From positions 5,424,786 to 5,488,785 of the forward strand of contig SSNP01000015.1 in NCBI GenBank assembly GCA_006937955.1: a stretch of DNA of 64,000 nucleotides, given 5' to 3'. Of this stretch, positions 50,826-60,868 are shown one piece after another (within the stretch, counting starts at the first letter, position 1; each line of letters begins with the position of its first letter). Made by a program: the position numbers and the translations under genes. The notes below the pieces were generated by a model, which made no database searches, was not told the origin of the DNA, and saw nothing but the letters and a program-made list of their open reading frames with translations. The DNA is from Pachypanchax playfairii (Eukaryota; Chordata; Actinopteri; Cyprinodontiformes; Aplocheilidae).

Positions 50826-51500
50826 GTTGTTTTTTTCATTGATAAAATAGCGAAATACTTAATAGCAGCTCGTTGTAGCATCACAGCTTCATTAATATAT
50901 TTGTATAAATTAGACCAGAGAATGATGAAATCAGTTTGTGATCTTATGCCAAACATAACAGGTTGTTAGATAAATTCAGGGGCATTTCGTTCACACATAA
51001 ATAGTATCACACATTGTGATTCTATTTTCCATGATTCTATATCATCATTTAAACTGATTAAGAAGTATTACTGCACTTAGAACAAACAACTTCTTTTATT
51101 TGTTTTTGGTTGCCAAAGGCACTCTATAGCGCTTTCCTGAGCTCAGGGGTTCAAACTGACAAAAAAGTGTGTGGCTGCTGTCTGCTACAAGAAAAAAGCT
51201 AAATACTTCTTCAGAGTACAAGTGCTTGTGTTCAGTATGAAGTTGCAATACATCTTCTTCCCACTTTTTCTCTGTTCAACTTACTTACAGAGAAAAAAAT
51301 TGTAATATTTTGCAGCTAAAATACTGTCTTGTAAAGTTTAAACCAACCTACAACGGAGACAAATGTGAAACATTTCATGTTAAAAAAAAAAGGGACTTGG
51401 AGAAGACACATTTACAAAACACTGGAGCTTATGTAGGATCTGAATCTGAACCTGAGAGCAGAGATCCCCAACCCAGGTCCTATTGACACACTGTCCATGT
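50826..51500. other. Non-coding intergenic stretch
   Basis: No gene is seen. Confidence 0.5.
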
Positions 51501-51504
51501 GTCC

Positions 51505-51897
51505 ATATGTGTCTCCAACACACATGGACTCTGTCTTCCTGTCACTAACCTTCATCCTTCTTCTTTCCAGTGCACCTCCACATCTCCAGATGTTCATCCA
51601 CCTGCTCTCTGCTATCAGATAACCATGCCATTTTTAAACATCATGATCCATAGAGGTTCATGTCTGACCTCATCTGTCAGTCTGTCCATAACCATAGCAA
51701 CAAGAAGGGGCTCAAGGCTGATCCTTGATGCACCTCCATGTTGAATTCCTCTGTCACACCTGCAGCACATCTCACCACCACCTTACAGCTGTCATACATG
51801 TCCCGCACCACTCTAACATACTTTGCTTCTACTCCTGATGTCCCCATGCAGGACCACAGTTCCTCTCTCGGTAGATGCTTTTTCAAGATCTACAAAG
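51505..51897 (-). pseudogene. LINE reverse-transcriptase relic
   Basis: On the minus strand the order is that of a fish non-LTR retrotransposon RT: DLEKA and PREELWSCM, then YVRVVRDMYDSCKVVVRCA, then VHQGSALSPF (RT motif 4-like), then MDRLTDEVRHE in another frame, a ruined FADD region (the Asp pair is lost, read as MMFKNGMVI), SREQVDEH, and DRKTESMC. Several frameshifts occur. The family is RTE- or Rex-like by wording; I am not sure which. Confidence 0.7.
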
Positions 51898-51899
51898 AG

Positions 51900-53961
51900 A
51901 CAAGGAAGTTCCGTTTTACATACTTATGTATACTTTACATGTTTCCCTTTTTCATTCTAAAAAATATCAATTCATTTTACGTTTTTATGTTATTTTTAAA
52001 ACAAAACAAATACTGTAATAAAGGTTATGCAGCAGATAATCCCTCCAGCTGAATATGCAAGTTAAGGGCAAGCATCCGTTCATGTGCATAAAAAACAAGA
52101 AAAGAAAAAGAACTGTGGTTCTTTGTCTCAGGGCTAAGAACGTCTTCTAACCTTTCCTTTGACATTTCAGTCAGAAAACCTCCAAATTTTCAACTACTGC
52201 TGTGGAGATTATCCTTCAGATCCACTGACTCTGACTGAGCTGCTGCAGACCAGTGGGTTAATCTTAGACTTGCTTGAGCCTGACTGCATCAGTGAATTAC
52301 TAAATGTTAAAAAAAAACAGTTTGGGATTTATTTCAAACCCCTTTAAAAAAAATAAAGTCAGATGGATAAACACCTTCTAGTTTAAAAACTAGATGGGAG
52401 GTGAAACTAATCAATTAAAAGCCATTTATTTTCCATTGTTACAGCCAATTAGCAGCTTAATGACAGAAAATAGTCAGGCTTGACGATCAGTGACTCTCAT
52501 GCCACAGAGTTCTAAACCAAATGTTCTGTTTATGTGTTCTTTCAAAATCAACTTACGCGTACAGTTTGTAACTTTATTTTCCTCCATCTCTTTAAACTTT
52601 CCTTTAATATGATATAAAACTAATTCTTCTGACATTCCCTGCAGTTTCCACAAGAGGGCAGTGTTCTACCACATTCTCAACAGACCCGCAAACCGACCCT
52701 CCAACCCAGAGAAGAAAAACATGTTTTATTGTTCTTTGTAGTTGTATTAAACAGAAACAAGTACTGTAGTATATTTAATACATGTAAAATTGCTGTATAT
52801 TCTACATCAGATTGTTTTTATTTTTGTTTTTCTCTTTGTGGCTGTTTAGTTAGTAAACTTACAGAACGAAAACCTCCTGAATTTACATGCTGGAAAAATA
52901 TAAGATTTTAGATCACAATTTTTCCTAAAAATATGAATCTTTACAATAAAAAGTAAAATATGGATCTGTAACTAACTTTCAGAGTTGCTAAACATTCAGT
53001 AATCTCTCAGTTAAAACAATTTTTTTTTTGTTTTTTTTTTATGTCAATGAGCCATTTTTTGCAAATCTGATCAGCCAAGATGATAAAAATTTTATTATTT
53101 TATTTTGATTGGATTTAATCTGTTAAATCTCCTTGATATTAAGACTTTTTTTTAAACATCTATATTACACCAATTCTTTAGATTTCCTTTGAGATATACT
53201 GTATAGCTATGTTACATACAGTATGTATAAGGTAATAAAGAAGATTAATATGTTGTGATTTCTTAAAAATAAAATCTCCCCTCTTCTAATGAAGGTGCAG
53301 CAGTAATTAGTAGTATGATACATATAACAAACTGCTCGTCAGCAGCTGATTTCTGTAAGATGGATTTTAAAAAGAAGAAGTCGACAGAGCTTTTTGTGAT
53401 GAGAACGTGTCATGACATTTTTTACAACAAACTGACATGCCCATATGTGCTTTCATGAGTCTTTGATCATCATGCATACACTTCTAAAGGGGAACACATC
53501 AAACAGAAACGAAATTCAAGAAAACTTCTCAAGGTAATTGTGTGGTGTGTGAATTTCTCTAAGCTGCCACTGGGTGGTGTAAGAAGAAAGGAGAGTTGAC
53601 GTCCATCATGTTTGTACATTCAATGTGCAGCAAATTTCTGTAGAAAGGGCACAAGACTGCTGCAGAACCAATCCTTCATGATGAAGAGTGGGAGCCAATG
53701 AAAACTGTGGAACCTCTCATTACTGCTCCGGTCAGAGGCAAACATTTGTTCTTCAATAAGATTCAATAATGTTAAAAGAAGCTCACATCAGAGGAAGAAT
53801 AAAAAAAATCCATCATCTTTGAAAAACAAAGGTCCCTTGTTTTTATCTTGCAGTTCCAGGCTGAAGGATTGGTGACAGATGACAGTGACAGTTCTTCCAA
53901 ACACCTTGGTGCATGTGTTTATTTTTTATGTGATGTTTTGTTGTATATGTTGTGGAAAGAG
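51900..53961. other. Non-coding intergenic stretch
   Basis: No supported gene. Short frames (for example 52159-52347) have no domain. Confidence 0.45.
52648..52661 (+). promoter_or_regulatory. CTCF-like motif between the protocadherin genes
   Basis: CCACAAGAGGGCAG differs from the CTCF core consensus at the Y position only. It lies between gene 1 and gene 2. Occupancy cannot be judged from sequence. Confidence 0.4.
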
Positions 53962-53965
53962 TTAA

Positions 53966-54537
53966 AGAGTCCCTTCCATTAAAGATGTTTTTTCTGAGGT
54001 TTCTGTTGAATATTTTAGCTCCACAGGTGTTCTTACCTTCATAGTGGGTGAAAACAGGTCAACAACTTCTCTTTCAGTTTTAACATCTTAAACTACGCAG
54101 GTGGTGATAACACCCGAGTTCTAACAGCCTGTATCTGTTTCATCACAACTTCTTTGTTCGTTAGTATTCATCAGCTCCCGCAGTTGAAACCACGCCTAGC
54201 ATGCTGCTGGCTAAAAGCTGTTAGCATAACGTAGCAAACAGGAAGAGAGAACGTCTGACGTTGCCATGCACAGCGGGGAAGGAAACAGTATACCTTGCTC
54301 TGATAGGCTAGTTTGTTAGCCAATCAGAGTCCAGCAAATCCAAATAATGAATATGAACGAGCTGCTGCTCGAGGCCTGACGGAAGGAGCCGGAACCACCC
54401 GAATTTTAATACAGACAGATTGAAAGATCTGTTAATCAGTGTTTCCTGATGTTTTTTTAGATATAAAATGTTTCATATTACTGGTTAATACTTAATAAAT
54501 AATCACAAAGTCTTGACATTTGTATGAAATGGCCTCT
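53966..54537 (-). mobile_element. TTAA-flanked MITE, copy B
   Basis: An inverted copy of 29681-30189 between TTAA at 53962-53965 and TTAA at 54538-54541. It has about 60 extra bases near 54363-54440 relative to copy A. The ends are AGAGTCCCTTCCATT and, read inward from the right, AGAGGCCATTTCAT. It has no coding capacity. Confidence 0.65.
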
Positions 54538-54541
54538 TTAA

Positions 54542-56040
54542 CACTGTCTCTACATGTCTGTTTATCATTAATATTGTTGTCTGTCATCTGAAAACTCACC
54601 CTTAATATCAACAACCTTTAGATATTGTTCTTTCAGAGTTTAGTGCTCTTTGTCAGGTTTGTTTGTTCTCTGGATTTTCATTCACAGTCTACTCAGAGCA
54701 TAAGCATCAAACTACCCTTTTACTTATTTTCATGTATTTATTATTTTTGTGCAAAATAGCAACGGACACCAAATTGTGAAGATGAAGTAAAAACATTTGA
54801 TTTAAATTTACAACCAAATCTAAAAGAATATTTGAAACCATGTGCTCATTGCAAACATGTTGGCTGAATAAAAACCACATCAATGGCTGTATTTGTGAGG
54901 TTGAACTAAATTTTAGGAGATAAAATTCTGGGCATCAGCACATTTCCAGCTGTGAGCTGCTGCATGCTGCAGACAGCACTGAGATAATCTAAACAATAGA
55001 GTCAAAGCTGCTATGTTAGACAAACATTTCATGACATGCCAGTCACCGTTTTTTATGAACTGTATCAAATTATGATGCATAAAAAGAAGTCTCTTGATGC
55101 TGGTGAATATTTGACAGGACTTATAAATATACTGATACAGATACAGGATCTGTTTTGTCAAGACGGACTGAGATTTCTCTTTAGTAACTCCACTGGCAAC
55201 AACGAACTGGATAAGAACAATAACTGGCAGGATGCAGCTTTGAGGATGTTAGGCAGTTGTGATATTGAGATACATCTCACAAAATGTGTGTGAAACAGGT
55301 TCACAAAGTCACAAACTTTCAACAGCGGATCTCAAACACATGCTGCAACAGATACTGCAACAAGGTTAGACCATCAGCAGAGGGGCAAGGGAAGGAAAGC
55401 CTGCCAGTAAGGAGGTTTTTCTGATATAAAACACTCTGATTGGCCTAGATACAAGTCTTCATTGTTCAATTAGGGCTGCAGCAGCCATGTTGCTTTCATC
55501 CAGTAAACATCACCTGAAGAGAAGAAGACATGGGGAAGGAAGACAGACAAACAAAAATATGCTGCACACAATAATAGTGATTATTGGACAGATTATTTTA
55601 GAGGTTGGATTGTTTGCTTTACCCATTTTATCAATACTCTAGGATTAAGAAATTAGACAATGAAGTTAAAGTTTGCTATATTGAAATATGACTCAAGATG
55701 ATAACCTGAAGTGTTTGGATTTTTTTCATATTTTTGTAAGATATAACCGAGATGTATTCTGATAAAACTATTGTATTAGGGTCCTACTGATTAAAATAAA
55801 ACTACCAATCCTGGGTTTTGTACAAAGGTACCAGAGAATAGACAGTCTGTGACAAGCTAGCTGGCACTCTAAGCTAAATATAATACATTTAAACAATTTA
55901 ATTATAATTTAAAGCATGGATTTGGTCTTTACCTTATTACTTTTATTATTATTATTACTATTATTATTATTAGTAGTAGTAACAGTAGTAGTAGTAGTAG
56001 TAGTAGTAGTATTTAAAGATTTGACTACTTCAGGCACCTT
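54542..56040. other. Upstream flank of gene 2
   Basis: No gene is supported; the frame 55036-55293 has no domain. The stretch ends near a TTA/TAG triplet repeat. Confidence 0.45.
55946..56013. repeat. TTA/TAG triplet microsatellite
   Basis: A compound run of ATT/TTA units followed by about 14 TAG units, with a few interruptions, 250 bases before gene 2. Confidence 0.9.
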
Positions 56041-56086
56041 TTCATTTCACCGGGATCAGCCCCCTGGCCTGATCAGCTCATAGGTT

Positions 56087-56098
56087 CGCCCCTGCTGC
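56087..56098 (-). promoter_or_regulatory. GC-rich proximal element upstream of gene 2
   Basis: The minus strand reads GCAGCAGGGGCG, a partial CTCF match. Within the next 70 bases there are three CGCT tetramers (around 56104, 56108 and 56151). CGCT is the core of the promoter element shared by clustered protocadherin variable exons and bound with CTCF. The order and spacing of the full element were not recognised. Confidence 0.25.
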
Positions 56099-56259
56099 TG
56101 GTGCGCTCGCTCTTCTTCAGCAGCTCCTCAGTTCAGATGGCCTGCTGCAGACGCTGCTACAACTCGTGGAAGCAAGAATGACACCGGCGTCCCCTCACAT
56201 CAAGACGACCTGATCGTAAGAGCGGATTTTGTATCACTTCTTTTGTTAAACTCATCACC

Positions 56260-58665
56260 ATGATGGCACTTAATTGTGCGTCTGCATGGACGAAATTACT
56301 CGCGTTCATTGCGCTATGGAGATTTGCGCTCTCTATCACTCGGTATTCGATACCAGAAGAAATGGAAGCGGGTTCCTTTGTTGCCAATCTAGCAACAGAT
56401 TTGGGTCTGGATGTTCGCAGTTTGGAAGAACGAAACGCAAAACTCGATGTCATTCACAGCAAAAATTACCTTGACATCAACAAAGACACCGGGGAGCTGA
56501 TAATCCGCGAAAAAATAGACCGGGAGAGCATATGCATGACTAAAACAACCTCGTGCTTTCTGAAAATGGATGTAATACTCTCAAATCCGGTTCGTATTTT
56601 CAATATTGAGCTAGAAATATTGGACATCAATGACAATGCGCCGGTGTTTCGCAGAAAGACAATGTATTTGGACATTTCTGAGGCAACCCCTCCCGGTGAA
56701 AGATTCTCCTTGACAAACGCCGTGGATGCAGATGTGGGAGCGAATTCAGTCAAGACCTACTATCTCAGTGAGAGCAAATATTTCAGTATTGACATACAAA
56801 CCGGCAGCGATGGCTCCAAATATGTCGATTTGGTGCTAAGTGGTAATTTGGACAGAGAGGAGCATGCAGTTCATAATTTGATTTTAACAGCTGTGGATGG
56901 AGGGGTGCCTCCCCGTTCAGGAACAGCCAGCATCATCATTAATGTCTTAGATATCAATGACAACGCCCCCTTGTTCAGTCAGCCTGTGTTTACGGTCAAT
57001 GTTTCAGAGAACTCTGCAGTAGGCACAGTGGTTATGACCTTAAATGCAACTGATTTAGATGAAGGCACAAATGCTCAGTTAATATATTCATACACACTGT
57101 ACACCTCAGAGAAGACGCAGGAGCTCTTCTCTCTTGATCCAAATTCTGGTGAGATCAAAGTGAAAGGGGGGATCGATTATGAAGAAAGTCAAAGTTTTGA
57201 GATGCACATTCAGGCTCAGGATAGAGGGACAAACCCCCTGTCAGGACACTGTAAAGTGACAGTTTTCATTATGGATGTGAATGACAACTACCCTGAGGTG
57301 ACCATCAAGTCCCTGAAAAGAGCAGTGGCTGAGGATGTCTCTGTAGGGACACTGATTGCAGTGGTCAGTGTCAGTGAGAGAGACTCTGGGGACAATGGAG
57401 AAGTGGACCTCACTCTGAACCAACAAGAAAACTTACCGTTCCTCTTGAATAAATCTTCAGAGGGCTACTTTGAGCTGCTGGTGTCAAAGCCACTGGATAG
57501 AGAAGTAAGAAGTAAATATGATATCACACTAATGGCGACAGACAGAGGCTCGCCACCCTTATCTGAGAACGAGACCATCACATTAGAAATCCTGGATGTC
57601 AATGACAATGCACCCATGTTCTCACAGTCCTTCTACACAATCCATGTTGTGGAAAATAATCCACCTGGCGCATTGTTGACATCTCTAAGTGCATTTGACC
57701 CAGATATGAATGAGAACCAGTACTTGGTTTATTTCATAATGGAGAAAGAGATTGTTAACACGTCTATGTCGATGCTTTTCTCCATCAATCCTGAGAATGG
57801 GGATTTATATGCCCTGAAGACCTTTGACTATGAAAGAGAGAAGGATTTCCTGTTCCACATCGAGGCTAGAGACTCTGGTGTTCCTACTCTGAGCAGCAAT
57901 GTGACAGTTCATATCATCATTCTGGACCAAAATGACAACACTCCTGTGATTGTGTCACCTTGGCGGGCACATGGTTCAGTTGTTGAGGAGGTTATACCGA
58001 GATCCACCGAGAAGGGACACATGGTGGCCAAAGTTGTTGCCATCGATGCAGACTCCGAGCAGAACTCTAGGGTCACGTACCAGCTCCTGCAGATCAGTGA
58101 TTCAACACTCTTTAGCCTTGATCAGTACAACGGTGAGATCCGAACAACAAGGATGTTCAGTCACAGAGACCCACGACAACAGAGGCTGGTGGTTATTGCC
58201 AAAGACAACGGTGAACCTGCTCTCTCTGCCACTGTCACTATCAAGATATCAACAGTAGAACATGCAATGACCTTCCTGGAGACAACTGAATTACCGTTAG
58301 AGTATGAGGTCTTCACAAACCTAAATCTTTACTTAGTGATTGGTTTGGGAGCTGTGTCCTTTTTGCTGCTTATAACCATCTTGGTTATTATTGTCCTCAA
58401 GTGTCAAAAGCCAAAACCAAAAGCCATCAAGATCCCCCCAGCCAATCGAAACAGCATGATCAGCCAGAGAAGCTCCACCATTGCCGATTCCACCCTGATC
58501 TCCAGTGATGCCTACTGGTACAGCTTGTTTCTCGCAGAAACCAGGAAGGGTAAAGTGGTCGTGAGACAACCCATAATTCCGAAAGGAGCCGGCTACTTCG
58601 TCTCCAGTATACCGAGGAGCATAGGCCCGAGTGAGACCACCGACTCCAGAGCATCCACATTGGAG
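56260..58665 (+). CDS. Protocadherin, C-type-like, large exon (gene 2)
   Basis: A plasma-membrane calcium-dependent adhesion receptor by family. The first exon encodes 802 residues: signal peptide (about 1-26), six cadherin repeats, membrane helix (about 690-714) and an 88-residue cytoplasmic part. Linker motifs DINDN 122, DINDN 231, DVNDN 339, DVNDN 446 and DQNDN 556 mark the repeats. Two ATGs in tandem open it; either could be used. The EC1 loop reads CMTKTTSC, a C-x6-C rather than the usual C-x5-C. The tail has SDAYWYSLFLAETRKGK and GYFVSSIPRS, then ends STLE at a strong GTATGT donor (phase 0). If unspliced, the frame stops two codons later (58672-58674). It differs clearly from gene 1, which is therefore not a recent duplicate. 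It resembles C-type clustered protocadherins, but I cannot name the ortholog. Confidence 0.93.
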
Positions 58666-59960
58666 GTATGTTGAAACTTAACTTTGATAATCATTATATA
58701 TTAATGCTCATGACCGAGGAAAAAGTAAATTAGATTGCTGCAAATACTTTTTTTTATTTTTACTCATAACAGGTTTGTATTTAAACTTGATTTTTTTTCT
58801 CTACAATATTTGATGAAAAGAAAAAAATGTCTCTAATATCAACAATAAGTTGTGTCACATGTTGCACAATACAGTACAGTATGAAGACGAACAATTATCA
58901 TACCAAATATATTAAATAATTTCTTTCATAGCTTTGCAACACACTCCCAAAAGAAGGTTTCAGTATTTATTTTAAGAAAAGTTTATTCTACCAAAACAAA
59001 AAACTTATTTTCTGCCCTTTTAATGTTAAAGGTCCAGTAAAAAACATTTTCCATCAAATAAATTGGATATTGGATATGCGCTAACATTATCTGGTATATC
59101 AAAACAGATTTTCAGTTCTTGTACTTTTGCAACCAATTTTTGGCCATGTTGAAATGATAATATGTATTGTGTCAGATTTTCTTGTCTGATGAGAGAATTC
59201 ATGGAGATCTGTTTCCAATAACATCATAAATGTAAGAGCGTTAAAAATCCCATTTCAGTACCTGAAAAGTTGTATTTGTTCAGAATGACGTTGGAAGGCT
59301 GTCTAGACTCAGTATAATCAAATAAAATCCCAGATAAGCTCTCATAACTTCTGAATCGCTTTCTCTTTTCAATTGCATATAAAGAAAAACCCAAGATTTT
59401 AAATCCTACAGTCTACTGATGGACAATGTGGTCATTTATAGTTAGAAATTCCTCTAACAGAGTCCTACTGATGTAATTCTTTTGATTAACTCTGTACTTG
59501 TAGATCAAACTTTTAGTAATTTTATTCCATAATTAGGCCAATACACCCGCCCCACCACCACCACTTCCTAAATCTGCCTTTTGATGTCTTATGCAGTATG
59601 TAGGTCATGCATTGCAGATACATAACACACAAGCATAGCATAACCAGTAGGCGTAGAAGGGGGGAGTCACTACAAAGAAGCCCAAGGATACTGTATCACA
59701 GCACTAAATGAGACGCAGTGTGAATCCCAGGCAGCTCGGTTTGGAAGAGCTGAAGAATCATCCAGATGTTGTTTGTTTTTCATACAGGTGGCCACACAAC
59801 AGTAACTGAACCAAATGATGCACTGAAAGCTGTAACAATGTAAATATGCAGGTGCACCCGGAGGGGAAGGGGGTGGGGAGTAATGTGTCTAATGTATGAT
59901 GTGCGTTAAGAGTTTGTATCACACATTCCACTGAACTTGTTTCTTTTTTCTGTTCTTAAG
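58666..59960 (+). other. Probable intron of gene 2
   Basis: Starts GTATGT and ends CTTAAG at the candidate second exon. No other exon, repeat or element is recognised in it. Confidence 0.45.
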
Positions 59961-59997
59961 TTCTCAAAATGAAAGGAAGTCCATTCTTCAACTGGAG
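59961..59997 (+). CDS. Gene 2, candidate second exon
   Basis: 37 bases between a TTTTTTCTGTTCTTAAG acceptor and a GTATGC donor. Joined in phase 0 to the large exon it adds FSK and a stop (TGA 59970-59972), giving 805 residues. The stop lies 25 bases before the next junction, so decay would not be expected. In another frame the same exon and 60814-60868 would read KGSPFFNWR-SPGESCGDL, which needs a different donor phase. The first model fits the strong splice sites. RNA evidence is needed. Confidence 0.4.
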
Positions 59998-60813
59998 GTA
60001 TGCTGGTTACTAACTACATCTCGTAGAGCCACTAATTATTTTGTGGACATTTTCTGTCCTTTTCCATTTAATACAAATGCTTAGTTAGACTAAAAGCAAT
60101 GATTCTATGATCTGCCACAGTCTCTAATGTCTGTGAGCGATTTGGTTTTCCCGATTAAATTGACTGAAATCAAATATTTCTACTTGTTCATGATCAAACT
60201 GTCCCTCTCAAATATAAATATCTGCTCCGGTCCAAGTCCTGCTGTGAGCATAGAATTGAAAATTGGCCACTCTCTCAAGCCAGACAAGCTAAGAGCTTAT
60301 ATTGAGGCCTGAGATTAGAATGAAATTGGCTGCTGGTCAGATTTTTTTTTTTTTTGTGATTGTGCACATCTGGCTAGGTTGATAGGGATTCAGGTTAAAG
60401 TGATGGCACTGACAGCAAAAATAAGATTAAGGAGTGAATCATCCAAAACAGAAATAGATCGACTGTGTATTAGGACACGCAAGGCCTATTTTAAACTGTT
60501 TCCGGTTGGTGGGAAATATTATTTGTCAGAATTTCTTTTCCCTTTGCAGAATCTTACAAATTCTTGCCTTTTTTCTTTGCCTTTCTTGCATGCTTCAGTC
60601 ACAACAAATTTTAAGTAATTTGTAGAAAAACATGGAACACAAAAATTATTAAACATACAAATTACCCCAAAGGACCCCAAAGTTCAGTATCTTGTCATCA
60701 GTAGTGGCAGTAACCAGCCACAATCCACTGTTGCATGAGTGAGGACTTTCTGTAGCTTCACATGGAAGATGAGTTGCTCATTTAACTAATTTTCTGCTCC
60801 GTTCCCTCCACAG

Positions 60814-60868
60814 GAGCCCAGGAGAGAGCTGCGGTGATCTTACCAACTCTTCATGGGATTCCCTGTAG
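60814..60868 (+). other. Gene 2, candidate downstream exon
   Basis: Follows a strong pyrimidine-rich acceptor (TTCCCTCCACAG, ending at 60813). In one frame it encodes SPGESCGDLTNSSWDSL and a stop at 60866-60868. Under the FSK-stop model it would be 3' UTR. Confidence 0.35.
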
